From the NCBI GenBank assembly GCA_031272615.1, contig JAISTL010000304.1, positions 1-18,921 of the forward strand: DNA of 18,921 nucleotides, given 5' to 3'. Below are positions 7,036-15,073 of this stretch, piece after piece. Below the pieces are notes generated by a model. The model was not told the origin of the DNA. It searched no databases and saw nothing but the letters and a program-made list of their open reading frames with translations. The stretch is from Methylobacteriaceae bacterium (GTDB taxonomy: Bacteria > Pseudomonadota > Alphaproteobacteria > Rhizobiales > Beijerinckiaceae). The position numbers and the translations under genes were made by a program. The stretch's first letter is position 1. Each line of letters opens with the position of its first letter.

Positions 7036-8634
7036 TCAAAAATACACGGCGTCGATATGCCGGACCTGCGGAATGGCGCGAATCTTGTCCAGCAGTTCGT
7101 CGCTCACCGCGCCGTCCACCGCCGCGAAGCAGATGGCCTCGCCGCCTTCCCGCTCCCGGCCGAGGGCGAGGGTGGCGATGTTGACTCCGGCCTCGCCCAG
7201 CACCGAGCCGAACCGGCCGATGAAGCCGGGCTTGTCGGCATTGCGCACATAGAGCATGTGCGGCGAGAAGCCGGCGTCGATGGCGATGGAGCGGATTTCC
7301 GAGAAGCGTGGTTTGCCGTCCTGGAACACCGTGCCGCCGCAATCCCGCGGCATGTCTTCGGCGTTGACGGTGATGTGGATATAGCTTTCGTAATTGCGGG
7401 TCGGCTTGTCGCGTTTCACTTCCTCCACGATGATGCCGCGCTCGCGGGCCACCACCGGGGCGGAAACCATGTTGATTTCCTGCAGCTGATGGCGCAGCAC
7501 GCCGGAGACGGCGGCTGAGGTCAGCGCCCGGGTGTTCATGCCCGCGACGGCGCCCTCGTATTCGATGCGGATGCCCTTGATGGACTTCAGCGTCAGCTGC
7601 CCCAGGAACGACCCCAGCTTCTCCGCCAGTTCGACGAAGGGTCGCAGCCGCGGCGCCTCCTCGGCGGTGATGGAGGGGAAGTTGACGGCGTTCTGAATGG
7701 CGCCGGAAAGCAGGTAATCGGACATCTGCTCCGCCACCTGCAGGGCGACATTCTCCTGCGCTTCGGTGGTGGCGGCTCCCAGGTGCGGCGTACACACCAC
7801 GTTGGGATGACCGAACAGCGGGTTTTCCCTGGCCGGCTCGACGCTGAACACGTCAAAGGCGGCGCCGGCGACATGGCCGCTGTCCAGCGCCGTCCTGAGC
7901 GCCGCCTCGTCAACCAGGCCGCCGCGGGCGCAATTGATGATATGCACGCCTTTGCGGGTTTTGGCTATGGCCTCGGCAGAAAGGATGTTGCGGGTCTTGT
8001 CGGTGAGCGGCGTATGCAGGGTGATGAAATCGGCGCGCTTCAGCAGGTCTTCCAGCTCCACTTTCTCGACGCCGAGGGCGACGGCGCGTTCCGGCGAGAG
8101 GAACGGGTCATAGGCGATGACGCGCATTTTCAGCCCGAGACCGCGCTCGGCCACAATGGAGCCGATATTGCCGCAGCCGATGATTCCCAGGGTTTTGTTG
8201 GTGATTTCCACGCCCATGAAGCGGTTCTTCTCCCATTTGCCCGCCTGGGTGGAGGCGTCGGCCGCCGGAATCTGCCGCGCCATGGCGAACATCATGGCGA
8301 CGGCGTGTTCGGCGGTGGTGATGGAATTGCCGAAGGGCGTGTTCATGACGATGATGCCCTTGGACGTGGCGACGGGAATGTCGACATTGTCGACGCCGAT
8401 GCCGGCCCGGCCGATGACCTTCAGATGATTGGCCTTTTCCAGGATTTTGGCGGTGACCTTGGTGGCCGAGCGGATAGCCAGGCCGTCATAGGCGCCGATG
8501 ATTTCGGCAAGTTTTTCCTTGTCTTTGCCCAGCTCCGGCTGGAAATCGACATCAACGCCGCGATTCCTGAAAATCTCGACGGCGGCGGGAGACAAAGCAT
8601 CGGAAATGAGCACGCGGGGAGCACGAAACGACAT
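7036..8634 (-). CDS. serA: D-3-phosphoglycerate dehydrogenase
   Basis: Oxidises 3-phosphoglycerate to 3-phosphohydroxypyruvate with NAD+, the first step of serine synthesis in the cytoplasm. The 532-residue length matches the long form of the enzyme. The N-terminal catalytic domain is split around the NAD domain (GIIGCGNIGS, residues 150-159). Catalytic residues are R237 (NCARGG), E266 (SVEPARENP) and H284 (TPHLGAATTEAQ). The middle domain is followed by a C-terminal ACT domain (about residues 460-532, LYVRNADKPGFIGRFG), which in this family often senses serine. The sequence reads as typical alphaproteobacterial SerA. The start at MSFRAPRVLISDAL is chosen by family alignment; AGGTG lies 6 nt upstream. 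The frame is open further upstream, but that part covers the intergenic hairpin. It lies downstream of serC with a 91-bp gap. Confidence 0.96.
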   Translation of the reverse strand: MSFRAPRVLISDALSPAAVEIFRNRGVDVDFQPELGKDKEKLAEIIGAYDGLAIRSATKVTAKILEKANHLKVIGRAGIGVDNVDIPVATSKGIIVMNTPFGNSITTAEHAVAMMFAMARQIPAADASTQAGKWEKNRFMGVEITNKTLGIIGCGNIGSIVAERGLGLKMRVIAYDPFLSPERAVALGVEKVELEDLLKRADFITLHTPLTDKTRNILSAEAIAKTRKGVHIINCARGGLVDEAALRTALDSGHVAGAAFDVFSVEPARENPLFGHPNVVCTPHLGAATTEAQENVALQVAEQMSDYLLSGAIQNAVNFPSITAEEAPRLRPFVELAEKLGSFLGQLTLKSIKGIRIEYEGAVAGMNTRALTSAAVSGVLRHQLQEINMVSAPVVARERGIIVEEVKRDKPTRNYESYIHITVNAEDMPRDCGGTVFQDGKPRFSEIRSIAIDAGFSPHMLYVRNADKPGFIGRFGSVLGEAGVNIATLALGREREGGEAICFAAVDGAVSDELLDKIRAIPQVRHIDAVYF

Positions 8635-8667
8635 GTCGCACCTATATTTGAGGAGGTAAGGACTGTG

Positions 8668-8709
8668 AAAACGAAAAGAGAGACGGCGGACCGGGCACGC
8701 CGGTCCACC
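8668..8709 (-). terminator. Terminator-like hairpin between serC and serA
   Basis: On the minus strand the stem GGTGGACCGG and CCGGTCCGCC (10 bp with one G-U pair) closes a 5-nt loop at 8709-8685, followed by a U-rich stretch (GTCTCTCTTTTCGTTTT). This has the form of an intrinsic terminator or attenuator inside the serC-serA unit. The U tract starts after a few mixed bases and is interrupted, so termination may be partial. Confidence 0.45.
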
Positions 8710-8725
8710 GGGAAAGGCGGGTGGA

Positions 8726-9904
8726 TCAGGCCTTGAGCAGCTTGCCCTTTTCCGCGGCAAACGCCCATTCCAGCCAGGGAATCAGGGCCTTGACATCATC
8801 GGCGTCGACGGTGGCGCCGCACCAGATGCGCAGGCCCGGCGGGGCGTCGCGATAGGAGCCGATATCATAGGCGGCCTTTTCGGCGGCGAGGGCCGAGGCG
8901 ATACCCTTGGCGACGGCAGCCACCGCATCCGGCCCTGCGGCAACCACCTCCGGGTCGACAATCGACAGGCAGACGCTGGTGTTGGACGCGGTTTCCGGCT
9001 TTACGGCCAGGTTGGCGATCCACGGGGTCCGCGCCACCCATTCGTTCAGCACCGCGGCATTGGCGTCGGCCTTGGCCTTCAGTGCCTTGAGGCCGCCGAT
9101 GCTCTGGGCCCAGGCGAGGGCGTCGATATAATCCTCCACCGCCAGCATGGAGGGGGTGTTGATGGTTTCACCCTCGAACAGCCCCTCGGTGACAGCATTC
9201 TTTTTGGTCATGCGGAACAGTTTGGGCAACGGCCACGGCGGCGTGTAGGTTTCCAGGCGCTTCACGGCGCGGGGCGACAGGATGAGCATGCCGTGGGCCG
9301 CTTCGCCGCCGAGCACCTTCTGCCACGAGAAGGTGACGACATCGAGTTTGGCGAAATCCAGCGGCTGGGCGAACGCGGCGGAGGTGGCGTCGCAGATGGT
9401 GAGCCCCTCGCGTTCCGCCGCAATCCACCCGGCGTCGGGCACCCGCACGCCGGAGGTCGTGCCGTTCCAGGTGAAGACAATGTCGTGATGCGCCGTATCG
9501 GGCGCGCTGAGATCCGGAAGCTGGCCGTAGGGCGCATCGAACACCCGCACGTCCTTGATTTTCAGTTGCTTGACAACATCGGTGACCCAGCCGGAACCGA
9601 AGCTCTCCCATGCCAGAACGTCCACCGGGCGCTCCCCGAGCAGGCTCCACAGCGCCATTTCCACGGCGCCGGTGTCAGACCCGGGCACGATGCCGATGCG
9701 ATAATCCGCCGGCACTTCCAGCACCTGACGGGTGAGATCGATGGCGAGCTTCAGGCGCGCTTTGCCGGGCTTGGCGCGATGCGAGCGGCCGAGAACTTCA
9801 ACATTGAGATTTTGGATTGACCATCCGGGGCGCTTGGCGCAGGGGCCGGACGAAAAAAAAGGCGCAACGGGGCGGGTTTCCGGGCGCGGCGGCAGTGTCT
9901 GCAT
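8726..9904 (-). CDS. serC: Phosphoserine aminotransferase (alphaproteobacterial/Methanosarcina type)
   Basis: PLP-dependent transfer of an amino group from glutamate to 3-phosphohydroxypyruvate, giving O-phosphoserine, the second step of serine synthesis. The enzyme may also serve pyridoxal phosphate synthesis. It has 392 residues. The PLP lysine is K196 in FSWQKVLGGEAAHG; other blocks are FSSGPCAKRPGW, SHRAKPGKARL, GIVPGSDTGAVEMA, TWNGTTSGVRVP and ICDATSAAFA. This is the longer subtype found in alphaproteobacteria and Methanosarcina rather than the E. coli type. The start at MQTLPPRP is fixed by GGAGG placed 6 nt upstream; an in-frame ATG four codons earlier would place the ribosome binding site inside the gene. 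serA follows in the same direction, and regulation may act through the repeats at 10033-10077. Confidence 0.95.
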   Translation of the reverse strand: MQTLPPRPETRPVAPFFSSGPCAKRPGWSIQNLNVEVLGRSHRAKPGKARLKLAIDLTRQVLEVPADYRIGIVPGSDTGAVEMALWSLLGERPVDVLAWESFGSGWVTDVVKQLKIKDVRVFDAPYGQLPDLSAPDTAHHDIVFTWNGTTSGVRVPDAGWIAAEREGLTICDATSAAFAQPLDFAKLDVVTFSWQKVLGGEAAHGMLILSPRAVKRLETYTPPWPLPKLFRMTKKNAVTEGLFEGETINTPSMLAVEDYIDALAWAQSIGGLKALKAKADANAAVLNEWVARTPWIANLAVKPETASNTSVCLSIVDPEVVAAGPDAVAAVAKGIASALAAEKAAYDIGSYRDAPPGLRIWCGATVDADDVKALIPWLEWAFAAEKGKLLKA

Positions 9905-10032
9905 GTTTTCCTCCATCCTTGCAGATGGGCGCTCCTCGTTGGGGAGGAGTGTCCCGCCGACGCTCATGACGGAATTCGCGCCCGCCGTCAAGGGAATTTT
10001 CGGGATTCATGTTCACAACTTGATAATCTTCG

Positions 10033-10077
10033 ATTGACGGTATCGGGAATACCGTCAATCATACCGTCAATGTCAAT
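10033..10077. repeat. Three copies of an 11-bp sequence (ATTGACGGTAT), one inverted, upstream of serC
   Basis: ATTGACGGTAT (10033-10043) is followed after 5 nt by its exact inverse ATACCGTCAAT (10049-10059), and 1 nt later by a second ATACCGTCAAT (10061-10071) and a partial GTCAAT (10072-10077). On the serC strand two direct copies compete for one complementary copy. The set lies 129-173 bp upstream of serC with no other gene nearby except tRNA-Ser. It could be an operator for a dimeric repressor or a switchable leader hairpin. The rest of the 279-bp gap (9905-10183) shows only the serC ribosome binding site and a short GAAACC/GGTTTC hairpin at 10115-10129. Confidence 0.7.
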
Positions 10078-10183
10078 GGATAATATCGGACGACAAAACA
10101 CAAAGTCATAGCATGAAACCGTTGGTTTCCCTTGGTTTTTAAAGACGATATCGGATTGTAATGGATTGCTTTGGACAGTCAAC

Positions 10184-10273
10184 TGGCGGAGGAAGAGGGA
10201 TTCGAACCCTCGATACGGTTACCCGTATACACGCTTTCCAAGCGTGCGCCTTCAGCCACTCGGCCATCCCTCC
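10184..10273 (-). tRNA. tRNA-Ser(GGA)
   Basis: A 90-nt class II tRNA including an encoded 3' CCA. The acceptor stem is GGAGGGA with TTCCTCC and discriminator G. The D arm holds GCCGAGTGGCTGAAGGC. The anticodon stem CACGC/GCGTG carries loop TTGGAAA with anticodon GGA, reading UCC and UCU. The long variable arm (ATACGG/CCGTAT) is diagnostic for serine. The T arm is GAGGG-TTCGAAT-CCCTC. All stems pair. Confidence 0.97.
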
Positions 10274-10326
10274 GGCTTGGAGCCGCTGCCGCACCCGGCA
10301 ACGCTCCACTGTCATCAAGGGTTTCG

Positions 10327-10355
10327 TCTCTAACGTCAACCGGCGTAAAGCGCAA
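10327..10355 (-). promoter_or_regulatory. Candidate promoter for tRNA-Ser
   Basis: On the minus strand TTGCGC (10355-10350), a 17-nt spacer and TAGAGA (10332-10327) lie about 55 nt upstream of the tRNA. The spacing is ideal and the matches moderate. No other gene lies between this site and the tRNA. Confidence 0.3.
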
Positions 10356-10402
10356 GGGGATTTTTCGCGCGGCGCGCGTTTTCCGCCGCAGCGGGGAAGA
10401 AG

Positions 10403-11386
10403 TCAGCGCAGGATATGGTGTCGGGAACCGTCCGGCGGATCATCGGGTTCCCGCTCCGTGATGTCCGGCGGCAGAGCGGCGGGCCGTCCGCGCAGAATGC
10501 TGTCCAAATCGGTTTCTCCGCCGAACCCGGGGAGTTTCCGGCCTGTCGGTTCGTCCGGGCGCCCGGGTGATTCGGCGGCCGCCGCCCCCTCCAGAGTGCT
10601 TTCCCGCCCGGCATAGACACAATAGAGCGTCGGCGCGGCGAACAGCATCACCCAGTGAAACACCGTCAGGCCCAATATCTGACCGGCTGCGGCTCCCCGC
10701 GGAACAAAAACAACGATGAGGAGCAGCGGCAAACCGTAACCGGCAAGGGCGCTTGGGAAACGCCACCAAGCGCCGGAATGGAAGAAAATGACCGCGGCCC
10801 GGCGGGCGGCGGCCACAACGCCGGTGTTTTCAACCAGGGCGGCACACAGAGTCAATCCGGAGAACAGAATGATGAAGAATGCCGCGGGCGTCACCACCGC
10901 CACCCAGGGAATGGAGGGCGTCATCGCTTCCAGAGACAGATTGACAATGTTCTCAAGGACATGCAGCGCCGCCAGTACGCAGCCGAACACGAACACCACC
11001 CAGAGCAGAATGGTCAGCAGCCCGATGAGAACCACGGTGGCGAACCGCTCGGCGATGTAATTCAGGCACTCGCCGATGTTGAACGGACGACCGCGAAACG
11101 TGCGCACCAACCCGTAACAGATGATGGCGTTAACCATGAACAGCGTCACGACTTTCAGCAGGATGATGATGCCCACCGCCACCGGCGTGTCGGCGGGGAT
11201 ACCGGTCAACCCGACTTCAGGGTTGATGCTGTCCTTGAACTGTCCGTAGACCATCGCCGCGGTCTTGGAAAAAGCGAAACTCAACCCCATGTCCACAGCC
11301 AGCACCGCCGTGAACTTCTTCCAGTCACGGGAGAAGATTTGGAAAGACGTGATGCACAAGTGCGCAATCGTGATGGAACGCGCCAT
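10403..11386 (-). CDS. Uncharacterised membrane protein with six predicted helices and an acidic, proline-rich tail
   Basis: The 327-residue protein has hydrophobic segments at about residues 22-48, 67-97, 113-142, 158-184, 208-229 and 232-257. A hydrophilic tail of about 70 residues rich in Pro, Gly, Asp and Arg follows. No signal peptide, enzyme motif or known family is recognised. A charged stretch [22 protein letters not shown] (about residues 95-116) lies between the second and third helices. The overall look resembles multi-helix integral membrane proteins of unknown function in other proteobacteria. The start is set by AGGAAACATC just before the ATG at 11386; the frame remains open further upstream, but that part has no coding character and runs into trpC. 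It is divergent from trpC, with 246 bp between them. Confidence 0.8.
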   Translation of the reverse strand: MARSITIAHLCITSFQIFSRDWKKFTAVLAVDMGLSFAFSKTAAMVYGQFKDSINPEVGLTGIPADTPVAVGIIILLKVVTLFMVNAIICYGLVRTFRGRPFNIGECLNYIAERFATVVLIGLLTILLWVVFVFGCVLAALHVLENIVNLSLEAMTPSIPWVAVVTPAAFFIILFSGLTLCAALVENTGVVAAARRAAVIFFHSGAWWRFPSALAGYGLPLLLIVVFVPRGAAAGQILGLTVFHWVMLFAAPTLYCVYAGRESTLEGAAAAESPGRPDEPTGRKLPGFGGETDLDSILRGRPAALPPDITEREPDDPPDGSRHHILR

Positions 11387-11425
11387 GATGTTTCCTGCCC
11401 GATGACGGATTCGCCGCCCTCGTTC

Positions 11426-11454
11426 TTTATACTGTTCTTTCCCATAAAAAACAG
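11426..11454 (-). promoter_or_regulatory. Candidate promoter for the six-helix membrane protein
   Basis: TATAAA at 11431-11426 on the minus strand lies about 40 nt upstream of the start, with CTGTTT 17 nt before it as a poor -35. The 246-bp divergent gap (11387-11632) shows no tryptophan-rich leader peptide. On the trpC side only a good ribosome binding site (CGGAG) and a small GGCTTC/GAAGCC hairpin near 11547-11569 are visible. Confidence 0.25.
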
Positions 11455-11632
11455 GGGTGTTCTGAATAATCGGCATAAGGGAACACAATCCGGCGCCCGC
11501 CGCCGCGAGAAAAACCATGTGACATTCAACGCGGTTCATCCTATGAAGGCTTCGGCCTCCCACTGAAGCCGGCAACTTCCCCGCCGCCCGTGAATTCCCG
11601 GAGACCGCCCGACTTTTCCCCGGAGACAGCGG

Positions 11633-12421
11633 ATGACTGAAACGCCCTTGAATATGCTGGAAAAATTCCGCCTCGCCAAAAAAGGCGAGATCGCGAAACT
11701 GCGGGAACTCGCGGCAAGCGGCGGCCTGCCGCCGGTGTTCGACGGCCCCCGCCCCGGATTCACCGCCATGCTCAAGCAAAAGCCCGTCCCGGTGATCGCC
11801 GAATACAAGCGCGCCTCCCCGTCGAAAGGCGCCATCAACTTGGAGCTGACTCCGGCCGTAGTCGCCCGGGCGTATCACGAAGCCGGAGCCGGAGCGATGT
11901 CGGTTCTCACCGAATCCACCTATTTCAAGGGCGAACTCGGTTTTCTCACAGCGGCGTCGGACGTCGGCCTGCCGCTGTTGCGCAAGGATTTCATCTTTCA
12001 TCCGCTACAGGTGCGACACACCGCCGCCACCCCCGCCTCCGCCATTCTGCTCATTGTGCGCTGTGTCGATGACGACCTGCTGCCGCGCCTTGTCGCCAAA
12101 AGCGTGGAGTTCGGTCTCGAACCGGTGGTGGAAGTGTTCGACGCGGCGGAACTCGCCCGGGCGCGCCGCGCCGGCGCCGCCATCATCCAGGTCAACAACC
12201 GCGACCTCGACCGCCTGCAGGTGGATCTCGACGTCTCCCGCACTCTCATCCGCGAGCGGGCGGAGGGCGAATTCTGGATCACCGCCAGCGGCATCACGTC
12301 CCACGCCGAGCTCGCCGGTATGCTGGCGCTGGGGTTTGACGCCGCGCTCATCGGTTCGTCGCTGATGGCGGGAGGAACACCGGGGGACGCGCTCAGGCGG
12401 ATTATCGGGGGCGCGCCATGA
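11633..12421 (+). CDS. trpC: Indole-3-glycerol phosphate synthase (divergent; SESGI glutamate replaced)
   Basis: Closes the indole ring from carboxyphenylamino-deoxyribulose phosphate to indole-3-glycerol phosphate. The 262-residue TIM barrel has E57 and K59 (IAEYKRASPSKG), catalytic lysine K118 (LRKDFI), E167 (VVEVFD) and N188 (VNNRDL). The motif that is normally SESGI reads TASGI at 217-221, so the conserved Glu is Ala218. This Glu is invariant in well-studied enzymes. The sequence (LEKFRLAKKGEIAKLREL, TAATPASAILLIVR, IIQVNNRDLD) differs from usual alphaproteobacterial TrpC and reminds me of Desulfovibrio-type enzymes. GGAG lies 8 nt upstream of the ATG. It heads the operon and overlaps trpF by 4 bp (ATGA). 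No leader peptide with Trp codons is seen. Confidence 0.92.
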   Translation: MTETPLNMLEKFRLAKKGEIAKLRELAASGGLPPVFDGPRPGFTAMLKQKPVPVIAEYKRASPSKGAINLELTPAVVARAYHEAGAGAMSVLTESTYFKGELGFLTAASDVGLPLLRKDFIFHPLQVRHTAATPASAILLIVRCVDDDLLPRLVAKSVEFGLEPVVEVFDAAELARARRAGAAIIQVNNRDLDRLQVDLDVSRTLIRERAEGEFWITASGITSHAELAGMLALGFDAALIGSSLMAGGTPGDALRRIIGGAP

Positions 12422-13074
12422 CCGCGCCGCTGGTCAAGATTTGCGGCCTGACCCGCGCCGAAGACACAGCGCTCGCGGAAGAACTGGGCGCCGCCTTCAC
12501 CGGCTTCGTTTTTGCCCGCAAGAGCCCGCGGTTCATCGAGCCCGCGGCGGCAGGCGCCATCCCCAAGGGCCGCTCAAAACGGGTCGGCGTGTTTGTCAAC
12601 GCCCCGGAAGAAGAAATCCTGCGGGCGGTTGACGCGGCCAGGCTGGATTTCATCCAGCTGCACGGCGGCGAGAGTGTGGAGACCTGCCGGCGCCTCGGGC
12701 CGGAGCGACTCATCAAGGTGCTGTGGCCGCAGGCGGAGTCGCCGGGCAGCCTGCAACAGGCCATCGACACCTTCGCCGGGGCGTGCGCCTGGTTTCTGCT
12801 GGATGCCGGAAGCGCCGGCAGCGGCGGTACCGGCGGGGCGCTGGAATGGGCGGCGCTGCGTTCGTTACGCTTTCCCAAACCGTGGCTGCTGGCCGGCGGC
12901 CTGGGGCCGGACACCCTCGCTCCGGCGCTGGCGGCATTGCGGCCCATGGTTCCCGACGGCGTCGACATCAACTCCATGGTGGAACTTTCCCCCGGCATTA
13001 AGAACAAATCACTTGTGAGAAAAACATTTTCGGTTATTCAAGCCCTTCAGGGCGGCAACAACAAAAACGCGTGA
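12418..13074 (+). CDS. trpF: Phosphoribosylanthranilate isomerase
   Basis: Amadori rearrangement of N-(5-phosphoribosyl)anthranilate, the step before TrpC. The 218-residue TIM barrel has the catalytic cysteine C9 (VKICGLTR) and the catalytic aspartate D129 (FLLDAG). Other blocks are [29 protein letters not shown] and AGGLGPD. The phosphate-binding end reads [15 protein letters not shown] rather than the common VSSGVESAPGVKD, so one loop glycine is Met. It lies between trpC (4-bp overlap) and trpB (10-bp gap), so these genes are co-transcribed. Confidence 0.93.
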   Translation: MTAPLVKICGLTRAEDTALAEELGAAFTGFVFARKSPRFIEPAAAGAIPKGRSKRVGVFVNAPEEEILRAVDAARLDFIQLHGGESVETCRRLGPERLIKVLWPQAESPGSLQQAIDTFAGACAWFLLDAGSAGSGGTGGALEWAALRSLRFPKPWLLAGGLGPDTLAPALAALRPMVPDGVDINSMVELSPGIKNKSLVRKTFSVIQALQGGNNKNA

Positions 13075-13084
13075 GGCTGAAGCA

Positions 13085-14266
13085 ATGAAAAAAGGCTATT
13101 TTGGTGAATTCGGCGGGCAGTTCGTTCCGGAACTGCTCATTCCACCGTTGCGGGAACTGGAGAAGGCCTGCGAGGAGATTATCCCGACGAAGGAATATCA
13201 GGAGGAACTGGACGACCTGCTGCGCACCTTCGCCGGACGGCCGACGCCGCTCACCCGCTGCGACGCCCTGTCGAAAAAGCTCGGCTTCACCCTGTGGCTG
13301 AAACGCGAAGACCTGTTGCACACCGGCGCCCACAAGATGAACAACACCCTTGGGCAGTGCCTGCTGGCGAAATATATGGGCAAAACCGCCGTGCTGGCGG
13401 AAACCGGCGCCGGGCAGCACGGCGTCGCCACCTGCGCGGCGGCGGCGAAACTGGGGTTGGGCTGCACCATTTACATGGGCGCCACCGACGTGGAGCGCCA
13501 GGCCCCCAATGTCTCGCGCATGAAGCTTCTGGGCGCGACGGTGTTTCCGGTGTCGTCGGGCACCAGCACCCTGAAGGACGCCATCAACGAGGCGCTGAGG
13601 GCGTGGATCGTCAATCAGGACACCACCCTCTACTGCTTCGGCACCGCCGCGGGTCCCCACCCCTATCCGACCCTGGTGCGCAATCTGCAATCGGTCATCG
13701 GTGAGGAAATCAAGGCGGAGATGCTCAAACGCATGGGCAAGCTGCCCGACGCGGTAGTCGCCTGTGTCGGCGGCGGCTCCAACGCCATCGGCGCGTTCTA
13801 TCCGTTCGCCTCCGACGAGAAATCCGCCTCGGTGCGGCTCATCGGCGTCGAAGCGGGCGGCACCGGTGAACCCGGCTGCTACAATTCGGCGCCCATCAAC
13901 CTCGGCTCCCCCGGCGTGCTGCACGGCGAACTGGTGATGCTGCTGCAGAACCGCGACGGGCAGATCGAGCCCTCCCATTCGGTGTCGGCCGGGCTGGATT
14001 ATCCCGGGGTCGGGCCGGAACACTGCTATTACGCCAAGATCGGCCGCGTGGATTACGGCGTCGCCGTGGACCGCGAAGCGCTCAACGCCTTCCGGACACT
14101 CTGCCTCGAAGAGGGTATCATCCCGGCTCTGGAATCCTCCCATGCTCTGGCCTATGTGCTGGAGCATCCGGACCGGTTCGCCAAGGGCTCGGATGTGGTG
14201 GTCAACCTCTCCGGGCGCGGCGACAAGGATATGGATATCATCCGTGAACATCTGGATATTCTGTGA
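13085..14266 (+). CDS. trpB: Tryptophan synthase beta chain
   Basis: Condenses indole with serine to tryptophan in the alpha2-beta2 complex; serine could come from the serC-serA genes nearby. The 393-residue protein starts [16 protein letters not shown] and has the PLP lysine K84 in GAHKMNN, plus [34 protein letters not shown] and the PLP-phosphate loop VGGGSNAIG. The usual alphaproteobacterial enzyme has a longer, different N-terminus (GRFGxYGGRFVAETLMP) and GSHKINN, so this copy is of another type. GAGG lies 9 nt upstream of the ATG. trpA follows after 12 bp. Confidence 0.96.
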   Translation: MKKGYFGEFGGQFVPELLIPPLRELEKACEEIIPTKEYQEELDDLLRTFAGRPTPLTRCDALSKKLGFTLWLKREDLLHTGAHKMNNTLGQCLLAKYMGKTAVLAETGAGQHGVATCAAAAKLGLGCTIYMGATDVERQAPNVSRMKLLGATVFPVSSGTSTLKDAINEALRAWIVNQDTTLYCFGTAAGPHPYPTLVRNLQSVIGEEIKAEMLKRMGKLPDAVVACVGGGSNAIGAFYPFASDEKSASVRLIGVEAGGTGEPGCYNSAPINLGSPGVLHGELVMLLQNRDGQIEPSHSVSAGLDYPGVGPEHCYYAKIGRVDYGVAVDREALNAFRTLCLEEGIIPALESSHALAYVLEHPDRFAKGSDVVVNLSGRGDKDMDIIREHLDIL

Positions 14267-14278
14267 GGAGGACGCGCC

Positions 14279-15055
14279 ATGACTGAGCAAAAACCATCCC
14301 TTGAACAGCGGATTACCGACGCGCGGCGCGCCAACCGGGTCGCCCGGGTGCCGTATCTCACCGCCGGATTTCCGGCACTGGACCGCTTTCTGCCGCTGCT
14401 GCGCGATCTCGATGCCAACGGCGCCGACATCATCGAGGTGGGCGTGCCGTTCTCCGACCCGGTGGCCGACGGCCCGGTGGTGGAAGGCGCCTCGCGCAAG
14501 GCGCTGGCCAACGGCGTGTCGCTGGAATGGATTTTCGGCGAGTTGAAAAAACTGGACCCGCCCCTGAACGCCGGTCTGGTGTTGATGGGCTATTACAACC
14601 CCTTCCTGCAGTTCGGGTTTGAACGGCTCATCAAGGAGGCGGCGGCGGTGGGCGTTCAGGGTTTCATCGTGCCGGACCTGCCGCTGGAGGAAAGCCATGA
14701 GCTCAGAACCATGCTGAAGAGCGTCAATATTGATCTCATCGCCCTGGTCGGCCCCAACACCGATGACGCGCGTATGCAGGAATACGCCCCGACGGCATCC
14801 GGGTATGTCTATGTGGTATCGGTGATGGGCACCACCGGCGTACGCGCCAAGGTGGCCGAGGAGGCCAACCGCACGCTGGAACGCGCCCGGCGCAATTTCA
14901 ACGTTCCCGTCGCCCTCGGCTTCGGCATCCAGAACCCGGCCCAAGTGGACGCCATGCCGGTGCAGCCCGACGCCGCCGTGTTCGGCTCGGCCCTGCTGAA
15001 GCATATCGAAAGCGGCGGCAGCGTCGCCGAATTCATGAAACCATGGCTGGAATAA
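14279..15055 (+). CDS. trpA: Tryptophan synthase alpha chain
   Basis: Cleaves indole-3-glycerol phosphate to indole and glyceraldehyde-3-phosphate, and passes indole to TrpB. The 258-residue TIM barrel has catalytic E53 (IIEVGVPFSD) and D64 (PVADGP), matching E49 and D60 of the Salmonella enzyme. Other blocks are PYLTAGFP, MGYYNPFLQFG, GFIVPDLPLEE, VSVMGTTGVR and GFGIQNP. A strong GAGGAGG precedes the start. The gene after trpB in alphaproteobacteria is often trpA-accD; here a HAD hydrolase follows 18 bp after trpA. Confidence 0.96.
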   Translation: MTEQKPSLEQRITDARRANRVARVPYLTAGFPALDRFLPLLRDLDANGADIIEVGVPFSDPVADGPVVEGASRKALANGVSLEWIFGELKKLDPPLNAGLVLMGYYNPFLQFGFERLIKEAAAVGVQGFIVPDLPLEESHELRTMLKSVNIDLIALVGPNTDDARMQEYAPTASGYVYVVSVMGTTGVRAKVAEEANRTLERARRNFNVPVALGFGIQNPAQVDAMPVQPDAAVFGSALLKHIESGGSVAEFMKPWLE

Positions 15056-15073
15056 CGGAGTCCGGAGACCCTC

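Noticed and set aside
10115..10129. A terminator for tRNA-Ser (GAAACC/GGTTTC hairpin)
   Set aside because: The stem is only 6 bp and AT-rich, and no T run follows on the tRNA strand.
11387..11632. A trp leader peptide or attenuator upstream of trpC
   Set aside because: The only short frame with a start (MKASASH, near 11544) has no Trp codons, and no terminator/antiterminator pair with a T run is present.
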